This document shows positions 1-9,015 of a stretch of 64,000 nucleotides of DNA, piece by piece. The position numbers and the translations under genes were made by a program. Numbering within the stretch: position 1 is the stretch's first letter; every line of letters starts with the position of its first letter. The notes below the pieces were generated by a model. That model searched no databases. It was not told where the DNA came from and saw nothing but the letters and a program-made list of their open reading frames with translations. Origin of the DNA: Streptomyces pyxinae (GTDB lineage Bacteria; Actinomycetota; Actinomycetes; Streptomycetales; Streptomycetaceae); the NCBI RefSeq assembly GCF_024756275.1, contig NZ_JANUGQ010000022.1, positions 1 to 64,000 on the forward strand. Reading direction: 5' to 3'.

Positions 1-205
1 GGAGCTGGTCGAGGACTTCCACGCGCTGGCCCCGCTCATCGCCGGCCTGGACGAGCGCGACCGGCAGATCATCCATCTGCGGTTCGTAGAGGAGCTGACC
101 CAGTCGCAGATCGGCGAGCGCCTCGGCTGCTCCCAGATGCATGTGTCCCGGTTGCTCTCCCGCACCCTCAAGCGCCTGCGCGAGGGGCTGCTCACCAACC
201 GCTGA
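1..205 (+). CDS. SigB/SigF/SigG-type RNA polymerase sigma factor, C-terminal fragment
   Basis: Only the last 67 codons are inside the window; the 5' part lies upstream. The visible part is sigma region 4. It has the LDERDRQIIHLRF lead-in and the helix-turn-helix TQSQIGERLGCSQMHVSR that reads a -35 element, then a basic tail ending in LLTNR. This form of region 4 (SQMHVSRLLSR) is typical of the stress and sporulation sigma factors of the SigB/F/G group, which anti-sigma kinases usually control by partner switching. The complete sigma gene at 60367-61362 belongs to the same group, so the window is bracketed by two paralogues. Which paralogue this is cannot be said from the tail. A hairpin follows about 30 bases after the stop. 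Confidence 0.9.
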   Translation, partial: ELVEDFHALAPLIAGLDERDRQIIHLRFVEELTQSQIGERLGCSQMHVSRLLSRTLKRLREGLLTNR

Positions 206-234
206 GACCACTTCATGGTTCCGGGAGCCGCACC

Positions 235-285
235 GGGCTCCTCCCCGGCCGAGAGTTTTCGTGCTCTCGTGCGGGGGAGGGGCCC
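235..285 (+). terminator. Imperfect hairpin downstream of the sigma gene
   Basis: Twelve-base arms at 235-246 and 274-285 pair with a single mismatch. A smaller inner stem (CGAGAG/CTCTCG) lies between them. It starts 29 bases after the sigma stop codon and probably ends that transcript. There is no long T run, which is common in Streptomyces. Confidence 0.55.
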
Positions 286-503
286 TTCTCCCGTTGTACG
301 CCTCTGGGCGCACGCCCTGCGGGACGGCGGGAATCATCGCGTTCCCCCGCAGGGCGCCCTGAGTGCTGAACCGGCGCCGGACGGCAGAAGAATGAGCGAT
401 TTTTCGCATCGGGGAGTTTGCCGGAAAGCACAACGGTCACATGTCCTGGTGTCAGCGATCCACAGAGATCCGCAGGACACCACGACACGATCCGGAGGTT
501 GGC

Positions 504-683
504 ATGTCGGCGAACGAGAAGGCCAAGGCGAAGACCGAGCAGGCCAAGGGCAAGGTCAAGGAGGGCGTCGGCCGCGCTGCGGGCAATGAGCGCATGACGG
601 CCGAGGGCCAGGCGGACCAGACCCGCGGCGACGCCCGGGAGGCCAAGGAGAAGACCAAGGACGCCTTCAAGCCCAAGCACTGA
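504..683 (+). CDS. CsbD-family general stress protein
   Basis: The product is a 59-residue, highly charged, Lys/Glu/Ala-rich protein with no hydrophobic segment. The pattern KAKTEQAKGKVKEGVGRAAGN, followed by a second Glu/Lys-rich helix ending KEKTKDAFKPKH, is that of the CsbD family. These are small helical proteins of unknown biochemistry that in Bacillus belong to the SigB stress regulon. The ATG at 504 has a good ribosome binding site (GGAGG near 494). A longer reading frame begins at 441 but lacks such a site and adds unrelated sequence. It sits just downstream of a SigB-type sigma gene, which fits a stress role, but it has its own terminator and probably its own promoter in the 298-base gap before it. 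Confidence 0.88.
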   Translation: MSANEKAKAKTEQAKGKVKEGVGRAAGNERMTAEGQADQTRGDAREAKEKTKDAFKPKH

Positions 684-715
684 GGGCGGGCGCGAGAATA
701 CCGCGCCGACGTGAC

Positions 716-740
716 GGGGCCGGCCCATCGGGCCGGCCCC
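716..740 (+). terminator. Rho-independent-like hairpin after the CsbD gene
   Basis: GGGGCCGGCCC at 716-726 pairs perfectly with GGGCCGGCCCC at 730-740 around a 3-base loop, 33 bases after the CsbD stop codon. The 280 bases beyond it, up to the next gene end, hold only short GC-rich repeats. Confidence 0.75.
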
Positions 741-1022
741 ACGCGTATGTCGGAAAACTCCTGACCCTGGCCCCATCGCGTCCGGAACGCCGTCCGGAAC
801 ACCGCCGGGAATTCGCCGGGCTCCGCGAAACACCGGGCCCGGCGAATAGCGGTCGGCCCGCCGAACAGTGACCGGCCCGGCGACGAGGAAGCCGCCCCGG
901 TGAAGAGGGCCCGGGCCGGTGAGGCAAGGGGCCGGGCCGGTGAAGCACGGGGCCTGCGGGCGGGCCGGCGGCGAGACGACGGCCAAGGGCGCAGGACGGG
1001 GCACCCGGGGCGCCCGGGTGGT

Positions 1023-3857
1023 TCAGAGCGGGCCGTCCAGGTCGAAGAGGTCCTCCGGGGCGGGCCCGGCGCCCTCGGTCAGCGGCTGCTCCACCCACAT
1101 GACCTTGCCGGTCGGGGTGTACCGGGTGCCCCACCGCCCGGCGAACCGCGCGACCAGGAACAGGCCCCGGCCGCCCTCGTCGGTGTCGGCGGCCCGGCGC
1201 GGATGCGGAGCGGTGCTGCTGCCGTCGGACACCTCGCAGATCAGCCCGCGCTCGTACAGCATCCGCACCCGGATCGGCGGGGACCCGTACCGGATGGCGT
1301 TGGTGATCAGCTCGCTGAGCATCAGCTCGGTGGCGAAGCCCAGCTCGTCGAGGCCCCAGCCCTCCAGCCGGCGCACACAGGCGGCGCGGACCGGGGCGAC
1401 GGCCGCCGGGTCGGGGGGCACGTCGAACTCCGCGACCCGGGAGGCGTCCAGCCGCTTCGTCCCGGCCACCAGGAGCGCCACGTCCTCGGTGTGGTGGTCC
1501 GGCAGCAGTGTCTCGTGGAGCGTCCGGCAGATCTCCTCCGCCGGCCGGTCCGCGCAGCCGGCCAGTACCTCCCGGAGCAGCCGCCGGCCGGTCGTGGTGT
1601 CCCGGCCGGGACCGGCGAGCAGTCCGGCGGTGTACAGCACCAGGCGGCTACCCTCCGGAAGTTCGAGAGCGGTGGAGTCGAAGGGCAGCCCGCCCCGCCC
1701 CAGCGCCGGGAAGGCGGGCAGCTCCAGTTCCTCGACCGTGCCGTCCGGCCGGACCAGCACGGGCGAGAAATGCCCCGCCGCCGCCAGCTCACAGCCGCCC
1801 GAGACCGGGTCGTAGACGGCGTACAGACAGGTGGCGCCGGTCAGCCCCGCCCCGCTCGCCCCCGTCCCGGCCTCCGTGTCCGTCCCGGATCCCGTGTCCG
1901 TCCCGGACCCCCGGTCCGCCCCCGCCGCCGCGTCGGCCTCCGTGCCGTACCCGGCCGCCGACTCCGTCTCCTCGTGGGCCTCCTCCCGGTCGACCCGGGC
2001 CACCAGCTCCTCCAGATGCCCCAGGATCTCGTCCGGCGGCACGTCGAGCGCGGCGAAGGTGTGCACGGCGGTGCGCAGCCGCCCCATCGAGGCGGCCGCG
2101 TGCAGCCCCCGGCCCACCACGTCCCCGACCACCAGCGCCACCCGGGCGCCCGGCAGCGGGATGACGTCGAACCACTCCCCGCCCCCGCCCGCCCGGGCCG
2201 GCAGATAGCGGTACGCCACGTCCAGCGCGTCCTGGTCGGGCAGCACCCGGGGCAGCAGGCTGCGCCGGAGGGCGACCGCCACGGTGTGCTCCCGGGTGAA
2301 CCGGCGCGCGTTGTCGATGGCGACGGCGGCCCGCGCGGCCAGTTCCTCGGCGAAGTCCAGGTCCTCCGCGTCGAAGCGCTCCGGGCGGGCCGAGCGCCAG
2401 AAGTTCGCCATGCCCAGGGTGACCCCGCGTGCCCGCAGTGGCACCGTCACCAGCGAGTGGATGCCGTACGCCAGCGTCCGGTCCGCGCCGGCCGGATCCT
2501 GCGCCCGCCAGCCGTGCGCCACCCGCAGATCCGCCTCCAGCACCGCGTGCCCGCCGGCCAGCGCCGCGGCCATCGGGGTGGTCGGCTCGTCGAAGGCGAT
2601 GAGCTCGCCCGCCCGCTGGAGCGGACCGGCCGGATCGACCCCGGTGAGCGCGGCGCGCCGCATCGCGGTCAGCGGGCCGGACGGCTCCTCGCCGCCGAGC
2701 ACCGGGTCGAGCAGCTCCACGGTGGCGAAGTCCGCGAACCGGGGGACGGCCACCGCCGCCAGCTCCTCGGCGGTGCGCACCACGTCCAGCGTGGTGCCGA
2801 TCCGCACCCCCGCCTCGTACAGCAGCTTGAGCCGCTCCCGGGCCACCTCGGCCGCGCCGGAGAGGGCCCGCAGCTCGGTGGTGTCCCGGAGCGTCGCCAC
2901 GGTGCCCGGGGGGCCGCCGTGCGGAGCGGTCGGCCGGGTGCTGAGGGCGAGCAGCCGGTCGCCCGCCGGCCGCACCTCGTCGGTGACGGTACGGCCCGAG
3001 GCCAGCAGCGCCGCCACGGCCGGGTCGAGGCCCAGCGCGCCGACGTGCCGGCCCTCGGCGTCGGCCGGCAGCTCCAGCAGCCGCCGGGCCTCGTCGTTGA
3101 CCAGGGTCAGCCGGCCGTCGCCGCCGACGATGACGACTCCTTCGCGCACCGCGTGCAGCACCGCGTCATGGTGCTCGTACATCCGGGTCATCTCGGCCGG
3201 CCCCAGCCCGTGCGTCTGGCGCCGCAGCCGTCTGCTGACCAGCGCCGAACAGCCCGCCGCCAGCACCAGTGCCAGGGCTCCGGAGCCGAGCAGCGCCGGG
3301 AGGTGCCGGTCCACCGGATGCCCGGCCCGCCCGACCGCCACCCCGGCGCTCACCAGGCCCACGACGGTACCGTCCGCACCGGTGACCGGCACCACCGCGC
3401 GGGCGGTACCGGCCGGCCCGTCCCCGGAGACCTCCGTGACCGGTCCGCGTACCGCCCGGGCCGCGCCCGCCGCCCGGGTGCCGACCAGAGCCGGGTCCGA
3501 GTCGGCGTACCGGAGGCCGGCCGGCGACATCACGGACACCGAGTCCACCCGGGCCCCCCGCCGGGTCCGCTCGACGGCCGGCTGGAGCACCGCGCCCGGT
3601 GCGGGCGAGCGCAGGGCCGCGGCGGTCCCCGGCGCCTGCGCGAAGGACTCGGCGGCGGCGAGCGCGTGGTGCTCCGCCGCCTGCTCGCCGTCCGGGCGGG
3701 ACTGGAGGACCAGGGCGATCACGGCCGCCGTGATCAGCAGCAGCGCGACCAGGATCTGGAGCAGCAACACCTGCGAGGCGGCGCTGCGGGCCCGGAACAG
3801 GGACCGTACGGGTCGGCGGAACGGGCGGCGGCGCGCATCCGGGGACCCTCCACTCAT
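1023..3857 (-). CDS. Membrane sensor SpoIIE-type phosphatase with PAS, GAF and RsbW-like kinase domains
   Basis: 944 residues. Basic N-terminus, first membrane segment about 30-51, extracytoplasmic sensor about 52-188, second membrane segment about 189-207. Then PAS (about 228-330), GAF (about 345-515), SpoIIE/PP2C phosphatase (about 545-765) and a C-terminal HATPase_c_2 (RsbW-like) domain with the ELMLSELITNAIRYG box. After TM2 it carries RRLRRQTHGLGPAEMTRMYE, the linker seen in CitA/DcuS sensor kinases, so the sensor half resembles those kinases while the output is partner switching. It is a paralogue of 45379-48129. Unlike the other three complete SpoIIE proteins here, the phosphatase signature is altered: GGEWFDV for GGDWFDV, GRG for GHG and TED for DDV. 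The phosphatase may be weak or have changed metal binding. Residues 625-670 are a low-complexity Thr/Gly/Asp insert. It is divergent from the gene at 4123. The partner anti-sigma antagonist is not identifiable. Confidence 0.92.
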   Translation of the reverse strand: MSGGSPDARRRPFRRPVRSLFRARSAASQVLLLQILVALLLITAAVIALVLQSRPDGEQAAEHHALAAAESFAQAPGTAAALRSPAPGAVLQPAVERTRRGARVDSVSVMSPAGLRYADSDPALVGTRAAGAARAVRGPVTEVSGDGPAGTARAVVPVTGADGTVVGLVSAGVAVGRAGHPVDRHLPALLGSGALALVLAAGCSALVSRRLRRQTHGLGPAEMTRMYEHHDAVLHAVREGVVIVGGDGRLTLVNDEARRLLELPADAEGRHVGALGLDPAVAALLASGRTVTDEVRPAGDRLLALSTRPTAPHGGPPGTVATLRDTTELRALSGAAEVARERLKLLYEAGVRIGTTLDVVRTAEELAAVAVPRFADFATVELLDPVLGGEEPSGPLTAMRRAALTGVDPAGPLQRAGELIAFDEPTTPMAAALAGGHAVLEADLRVAHGWRAQDPAGADRTLAYGIHSLVTVPLRARGVTLGMANFWRSARPERFDAEDLDFAEELAARAAVAIDNARRFTREHTVAVALRRSLLPRVLPDQDALDVAYRYLPARAGGGGEWFDVIPLPGARVALVVGDVVGRGLHAAASMGRLRTAVHTFAALDVPPDEILGHLEELVARVDREEAHEETESAAGYGTEADAAAGADRGSGTDTGSGTDTEAGTGASGAGLTGATCLYAVYDPVSGGCELAAAGHFSPVLVRPDGTVEELELPAFPALGRGGLPFDSTALELPEGSRLVLYTAGLLAGPGRDTTTGRRLLREVLAGCADRPAEEICRTLHETLLPDHHTEDVALLVAGTKRLDASRVAEFDVPPDPAAVAPVRAACVRRLEGWGLDELGFATELMLSELITNAIRYGSPPIRVRMLYERGLICEVSDGSSTAPHPRRAADTDEGGRGLFLVARFAGRWGTRYTPTGKVMWVEQPLTEGAGPAPEDLFDLDGPL

Positions 3858-3902
3858 GCCTTCTTTGTCTCATCGGCGGCGGTCCCGCGCCATCCCGGAG
3901 CC

Positions 3903-3995
3903 CGGAGCCCGGCGTGCCTTCGGTTCGCCGGTCCGGAGCCCGGCGTGCCGTCGGTCCGTCGGTCCGGGGGTCCGTGGGTCCGTGGGTCCGGGCCG
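3903..3995. repeat. Short direct repeats between divergent SpoIIE genes
   Basis: A 17-base unit (CCGGAGCCCGGCGTGCC) occurs at 3903-3919 and 3933-3949. It is followed by a run of GGTCCG(T/G)-type hexamers or heptamers up to about 3990. The tract lies in the 265-base divergent promoter region. Function unknown; it may simply be slippage-prone GC sequence. Confidence 0.5.
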
Positions 3996-4122
3996 GGAGG
4001 CGCGGCGGGGGCCGTCACCGAATGGACCAAGCCGTCCCGGCCCGCCACGCCGTCCGGCGCGGGCTGGGACAGAATGACCGGGGAACGGGCCGTACGACCG
4101 GGGAAACCGGCCACTGAATGAG

Positions 4123-7056
4123 GTGGGTATGGGGAGCGCCGGCAGCGACCACTCCGGGACCGGCGCCGTCCCGGCCGGGGCCGGCGGGCGCCCCGGCGGC
4201 CGTGGCCCTGACCGGCCCGGTGACGGTGACCGCCCCGGCGGCCGTGACCGGCCCGGCGGCCGTGGCCCTGACCGGCCCGGTGGCGGCGGCCGGGCGGGCG
4301 GCGGCAGTGCCGGGGCCTTTGTCGCGAGCGAGCTGACCGGAGCCGCCGTCGCCGTGCTGGAGCTGGACGCGGACGCGGTGGTCCTCCGCTGCACCGAGAG
4401 CGCCGAGCTGCTGCTCGGCCGTCCCGCCCGCGAGCTGTGCGGCGCTCCCGTGCACCGGCTCCTGGCCGACTCAGAGGCGGCCGCCGACGAGGTGGCCCGC
4501 TGCCGGGCCGGCGCGCGGGACGGCGAGACGACGGTACGGAAGGGGGACGGCTCCGAGCTGGCCGTCGCCTACCGCCTGGTGCCGCTCCGCACCGGGCGCG
4601 GGACCGGCGCGGAGACCCACTGTCTGGTCGTCGCGGCCCCCTGCGACCTGGTCGACCAGCGCCGGCACGACGACGCGTTCACCACCGAACTGTTCCTGCA
4701 GAACCGGGTCGGCCTCGCCGTCTTCAACCGCGACCTCGCCCTGATCCGCACCAACACCCCGCTGCTGCCCTACACCGGGCTCCCCGCCGAGCTGCGCGGC
4801 CACCAGCTGGCCGACTTCCTCCAGCCGGCCGACGCCCGGGCCGTCGAGGCGGGACTCATCCGGGTGCTGGAGACCGGGGCCCCGCTCGTCGACACCGAGG
4901 TGCTGATCCGCACCCGGATCGACCCCCGGGAGGGCCGGACGCTCTCCATGTCGGCGTTCCGGCTCCAGGGACCTGACGGACAGGTGATGGGCGTGACCGC
5001 GCTCTTCACCGATGTCACCGACGAGTGGCGGGCCCGCGCCCGGCTCCGGCTGCTGCACCGTGCCACCGAGGTGCTGAGCGGCTCGCTGGCGGTCGCGGAG
5101 ACCGCGCGGGACCTGGCCGGGGTGCTGGTGCCCGGACTCGGGGACCTGGCCGCCGTGGACATCGCGGACCTCGTCTTCACCGGCGAGGACCCGCGCCCCG
5201 GCGCCACCCGCCCCGGCGACCCCGGACCACCGGAACGGCCCGCGCCCCGGGCCCGGCCGACCGTGCTGCGCCGGGTCGCCACGGCCGCCCGCCCCGGGAC
5301 CCCGGCCCCGCCGGCCGGCGCCGTCCTCGTCACCGGCCCGGGCGAGCCGCCCGGCAGCAGCCGCTGGCCGGACCGCGGCGGCCCGGCGGAGCCCGTACCC
5401 GGCGGCGACCCGGGCCCCGGGGGCGGCGAGGAGACCCGTGGCGGCATGAGCGTGCCGCTGCTGACCGGTGGCATGCCGCTGGGCCGGATCACCGTCTGGC
5501 GGACCGGGGACCGGCCGGCGTTCGAGGCGGACGACCTCTCGCTGCTGGAGGAGATCGGCTCCCGCGCCGCCCTGGTGGTCGAGAACGCCCGGCGGTACGC
5601 CCGCGAGCGGCGGGTCGCCGTGAGCCTCCAGCGGAGCCTGCTGCCCCCGGCGACCACCGAGAGCACCGCCGTCCGGACCGCCAGCGTCTACCGTCCCACC
5701 GACGCCGCGACCGGGGTGAGCGGCGACTGGTTCGACGTCATCCCGCTCTCCTCGGCCCGGGTGGCGCTCGTCGTCGGGGACGTGGTGGGCCACGGACTGC
5801 GGGCCACCGCCACCATGGGCCGGCTGCGCACCGCCGTCCGTACCCTGGCCGACCTCGATCTGGAACCGGACGAACTCCTCGCCCACCTCGACGACCTGGT
5901 CGCCCAGCTGGCCCGGGAGACCAGCCCGGAGCCGGGCCCCGGGGAGGGCGCCTGGGGCCCGGAGCCGCCGACCGGGCACCCCGGGGAGGACGGGCGGAAC
6001 GGCCGGGTGGGGCAGCCACGCCCGGACGGGCGGCCCGACCCGGACGACCGGGACGGCCGGAACGGCGACGACCTGGACCGTGGCCGGGACCGGGACCACC
6101 GGCGCGACGACGACCGGGGCCGGGACCGGAACGGCGACGACCGGGGCCGGGAGGGCGGGGCTCGCCGGGGTGGCGGCGGCCGGGACGGGGGGAGTCCGGG
6201 CCGGGGGGACTGGGCGGAGGAGTACGAGGAGGAGTCCGCCGCCGGGGACGCGTACGACTCCTTCAGCGCGACCTGCCTCTACCTCACCTACGACCCGGTG
6301 ACCCGGCACTGCGTCATGGCCAGCGCGGGCCATCCACCGCCGCTGGTGCTCGCCCCGGACGGCACCGCCGGCTACCCGGAGATCAGCCCCGGCCCACCGC
6401 TCGGCGTCGGCGGTCTGCCCTTCGAGCGCCTCGATCTGCATGTCGAGGAGGGCAGTGTGCTGGCCCTCTTCACGGACGGCCTGGTCGAACAGGGCAGGAC
6501 CGATGTGGACGCCGGCCTGGCAGCGCTGCGCCGTGAACTCCTCGCCGCCCGCCCCGGTGACCGGCCGCTGCGGGAGGTGGGCCGGGAGGTGGTGGACACC
6601 CTCGCGCCCCGGCTGCCCGCCGACGACGTGACCCTGCTGCTGGCCAGGACCCGGGCCGTTCCCGGGGAGTCGGTGGCCACCTGGACCCTGGAGCCCCGGC
6701 CCGAAGTCGTCGCGGAGGTCCGGCGGTTGCTCACCGACCGGCTCGCCGCCTGGGGACTGGACGAACTCGCCTTCACCACCGAGCTGGTGGCCAGTGAACT
6801 CGTCACCAATGCCATCCGCTACGCCGGTGGCGGTCCGGTGGAACTGCGGCTGGTCCGCGCGGCCACCCTGATCTGCGAGGTCTCCGACCCGAGCGCCACC
6901 CAGCCCCGGATGCGCCGGGCCCGCTCCACCGAGGAGGGTGGCCGGGGCCTCTTCCTGGTCGCCCAGCTGACCAGCCGCTGGGGCAGCCGGTACACCCGGC
7001 GGGGCAAGACCATCTGGGCCGAACAGCCCCTGCCCGGGCGCCCGTCCGGCCGCTGA
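4123..7056 (+). CDS. SpoIIE-type phosphatase with two PAS, GAF and RsbW-like kinase domains
   Basis: About 977 residues, cytoplasmic, with no membrane segment. A Gly/Pro/Arg/Asp-rich N-terminus (about 15-65) leads to a first PAS-like region (about 70-165), a second PAS (about 180-300), a GAF domain (about 310-495), a SpoIIE/PP2C domain and a C-terminal HATPase_c_2 domain (about 850-970) with the box ELVASELVTNAIRYAGGG. Phosphatase signatures are canonical: GDWFDV, VGDVVGHG and PADDVTLL. The phosphatase is split by a low-complexity insert of roughly 105 residues (about 600-705) rich in Asp, Arg and Gly. The predicted role is to dephosphorylate an anti-anti-sigma factor while the kinase domain binds a sigma factor or its antagonist. 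The start is uncertain: GTG 4123 or ATG 4129, neither with a strong ribosome binding site. Confidence 0.92.
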   Translation: MGMGSAGSDHSGTGAVPAGAGGRPGGRGPDRPGDGDRPGGRDRPGGRGPDRPGGGGRAGGGSAGAFVASELTGAAVAVLELDADAVVLRCTESAELLLGRPARELCGAPVHRLLADSEAAADEVARCRAGARDGETTVRKGDGSELAVAYRLVPLRTGRGTGAETHCLVVAAPCDLVDQRRHDDAFTTELFLQNRVGLAVFNRDLALIRTNTPLLPYTGLPAELRGHQLADFLQPADARAVEAGLIRVLETGAPLVDTEVLIRTRIDPREGRTLSMSAFRLQGPDGQVMGVTALFTDVTDEWRARARLRLLHRATEVLSGSLAVAETARDLAGVLVPGLGDLAAVDIADLVFTGEDPRPGATRPGDPGPPERPAPRARPTVLRRVATAARPGTPAPPAGAVLVTGPGEPPGSSRWPDRGGPAEPVPGGDPGPGGGEETRGGMSVPLLTGGMPLGRITVWRTGDRPAFEADDLSLLEEIGSRAALVVENARRYARERRVAVSLQRSLLPPATTESTAVRTASVYRPTDAATGVSGDWFDVIPLSSARVALVVGDVVGHGLRATATMGRLRTAVRTLADLDLEPDELLAHLDDLVAQLARETSPEPGPGEGAWGPEPPTGHPGEDGRNGRVGQPRPDGRPDPDDRDGRNGDDLDRGRDRDHRRDDDRGRDRNGDDRGREGGARRGGGGRDGGSPGRGDWAEEYEEESAAGDAYDSFSATCLYLTYDPVTRHCVMASAGHPPPLVLAPDGTAGYPEISPGPPLGVGGLPFERLDLHVEEGSVLALFTDGLVEQGRTDVDAGLAALRRELLAARPGDRPLREVGREVVDTLAPRLPADDVTLLLARTRAVPGESVATWTLEPRPEVVAEVRRLLTDRLAAWGLDELAFTTELVASELVTNAIRYAGGGPVELRLVRAATLICEVSDPSATQPRMRRARSTEEGGRGLFLVAQLTSRWGSRYTRRGKTIWAEQPLPGRPSGR

Positions 7057-7084
7057 GCGAGTCACCGGACCGGCTCCGGACAAG

Positions 7085-7120
7085 GGTGAAGCCGCTCCCG
7101 GGACGAGGAGCGGCTTCACC
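7085..7120 (+). terminator. Strong hairpin after SpoIIE gene
   Basis: Arms GGTGAAGCCGCTCC (7085-7098) and its exact complement (7107-7120) enclose an 8-base loop, 28 bases after the stop codon. It is a convincing terminator despite having no T tract. Confidence 0.8.
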
Positions 7121-7350
7121 GGCGCGGGGGCCCGGCACTCCGGACCGGCGGCGGTGGACGACCACCGCGGTGGCGGGCGGTGGTGCCGGAGTTCCGCCGG
7201 CCGGACCGTGCACCCGCGCCGCCGGGGAGTGACACTACGGCCCCCGCCGGACGGCCGATGGAACCCGGAGACACCGCCGATGCAACGGCGAGGTGTGTTG
7301 TCCGGCCCCGGAGCGCCCGAGCCGGGTTGGATTGCGCACAGCCGGTTGTC

Positions 7351-7389
7351 GAACGTCCGGCGCCGGTCCCGGAACGTCCGGCGCCGGTC
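7351..7389. repeat. 18-base tandem repeat in the protease leader region
   Basis: GAACGTCCGGCGCCGGTC occurs at 7351-7368 and again at 7372-7389. It lies in the 388-base gap between the terminator at 7085-7120 and the protease start at 7509, where promoter elements are expected. It could be a tandem operator; nothing else in the gap is recognisable. Confidence 0.5.
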
Positions 7390-7508
7390 GGTCCCGGAAT
7401 TCGCGCGGCCGGCTGAACGCGGCGCCGGGGCGACCCGTACAGAGGGTGGACGCGTCCCCCGGCCGCCGACGGCGACCGGAGTCCGAACCACCCGCAGGAG
7501 ACGTTGAG

Positions 7509-8969
7509 TTGAGTCACAGGCGCATACCCAGGAGACACGCCGCCCTCGCCGCCGGCGGGGCGGTGGGCATCGCGGCGGCGGCCGTGCTGCTGCCGCATGC
7601 CAACGCCTCCCAGTCCGGCACGGATCCCGGGCCGGCGGCCACCGCCCGCACCATGAGCGCCGCGGCGGCCGTCGGGCTGGTCCGCCGGCTCGGCGCCGGT
7701 CTCGGTGACACCTACGGCGGGGCCTACTACGACGCCGGCAAGCGGCAGCTGGTCGTCAATGTGGTCGGCGGCGACCGGGCGTCCGCCGACCGGGTGAGCC
7801 GGGAGGGCGCGGTGCCCCGTACCGTACGGAACAGCACCCGGGCCCTCGCCGCCGCCACCCGCACTCTCGGCCGGCGGGCCACCGTCCCGGGCACCTCCTG
7901 GGCGATCGACCCCCGGTCCAACCAGGTGGTGGTCACCGCCGACCGCACGGTCACCGGCGACCGCTGGGACCGGCTGGAGTCCGCCGTCCGGGAACTGGGC
8001 GGCGGGATGGCGCGGATCCGCAAGTCGGCGGGGGAGTTCAAGCCCTTCGTGGCCGGCGGCGACGCCATCTTCGGGGGTGGTTCCCGCTGTTCGCTCGGTT
8101 TCAATGTCACCACCGGGGACGGCCGGAGCGCCTTCCTCACCGCCGGACACTGCGGGGTGGCCGCCCGGCAGTGGTCGGCGGACCAGAACGGCGCCCCCGT
8201 CGGCACGGTCCAGCGGGCGGTGTTCCCCGGGGACGGCGACTTCGCGCTCGTCACCTATGACGACCCCGGCACGGAGGCGCCGAGCACCGTGGACGTGGGC
8301 GGCGGCCGCACCGTGGAGATCCAGCGGGCCGCCGACGCGACGGTCGGCGGGCAGGTGTTCCGGATGGGCAGCACCACCGGGCTGCACGACGGTCAGGTGA
8401 CCGGCCTCGACGCCACCGTGAACTACCCGGAGGGCACCGTGTCCGGGCTCATCCAGACCAATGTCTGCGCCGAACCGGGGGACAGCGGCGGCTCGCTCTT
8501 CACCCGCGACGGCGCCGCGGTCGGGCTCACCTCGGGCGGCAGCGGTGACTGCGCCGCGGGCGGCGAGACCTTCTTCCAGCCGGTGACCACCGCCCTGGCC
8601 GCGGTCGGCGCCCGGATCGGCGCGGACGGGGGCGGCGGCGACCAGACGGGCGGCGCCGGCGACGACGGCGACGCGCAGGCCGGTGGTACCGGCGACGGCG
8701 GCGCGCAGAACGGCGGTACGGGCGACGGCGGCGCGGCGTCGGGCGGTGGTGACGACACCTCCGGCGGCGCGGGCGGCGACGGCGGCATGGGCGACGACAG
8801 TGGTACGGGCGACGGCGGCGACTCCGGCGCCATGACCGGCGAGGCGGACGGCGGTGACGGGGCCGGCTCCGGCGAGCCGGGCGGCGGCGCGGCGGCCGGT
8901 GGCGACGCGTACGGCCACGGGGGCGCGTCCGGTTCCGGCCGTGCCCCCGCCGGCGGCGGACAGCGGTAG
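7509..8969 (+). CDS. Secreted S1E (streptogrisin / alpha-lytic protease type) serine protease precursor
   Basis: 486 residues from a TTG start at 7509, chosen for the AGGAG at 7495-7499 and because the export signal begins there (RRIPRRHAALAAGG). Signal peptide about 1-33, pro-region about 40-180 that would act as folding chaperone and inhibitor, then the mature chymotrypsin-fold protease. The catalytic triad is visible: His214 in LTAGHCG, Asp244 in GDGDFAL, Ser326 in GDSGGSLF. Cysteines 194/215 and 320/348 fit the two usual disulfides. After the protease domain (ending near 372) there is a tail of about 110 residues of Gly/Asp/Ala repeats, not a recognised carbohydrate-binding domain. Streptogrisins are extracellular endopeptidases. 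The tail is unusual and may be a flexible wall-spanning spacer. Predicted extracellular. Confidence 0.93.
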   Translation: MSHRRIPRRHAALAAGGAVGIAAAAVLLPHANASQSGTDPGPAATARTMSAAAAVGLVRRLGAGLGDTYGGAYYDAGKRQLVVNVVGGDRASADRVSREGAVPRTVRNSTRALAAATRTLGRRATVPGTSWAIDPRSNQVVVTADRTVTGDRWDRLESAVRELGGGMARIRKSAGEFKPFVAGGDAIFGGGSRCSLGFNVTTGDGRSAFLTAGHCGVAARQWSADQNGAPVGTVQRAVFPGDGDFALVTYDDPGTEAPSTVDVGGGRTVEIQRAADATVGGQVFRMGSTTGLHDGQVTGLDATVNYPEGTVSGLIQTNVCAEPGDSGGSLFTRDGAAVGLTSGGSGDCAAGGETFFQPVTTALAAVGARIGADGGGGDQTGGAGDDGDAQAGGTGDGGAQNGGTGDGGAASGGGDDTSGGAGGDGGMGDDSGTGDGGDSGAMTGEADGGDGAGSGEPGGGAAAGGDAYGHGGASGSGRAPAGGGQR

Positions 8970-9015
8970 CCGGGAGCACCTCCCGCCACGGCCGGCCCGG
9001 CCGGTTCCGCCCCGG

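Noticed and set aside
900..4121. A 1073-codon open frame on the + strand, antisense to the SpoIIE gene at 1023-3857
   Set aside because: High GC gives long open frames opposite real genes. The composition is Arg/Gly/Pro-rich without domain motifs, and the minus-strand gene has clear PAS, GAF, PP2C and kinase motifs.
4471..7491. A 1006-codon open frame on the minus strand, opposite the SpoIIE gene at 4123-7056
   Set aside because: No recognisable domain, and its codon positions mirror the real gene's third-base GC bias.
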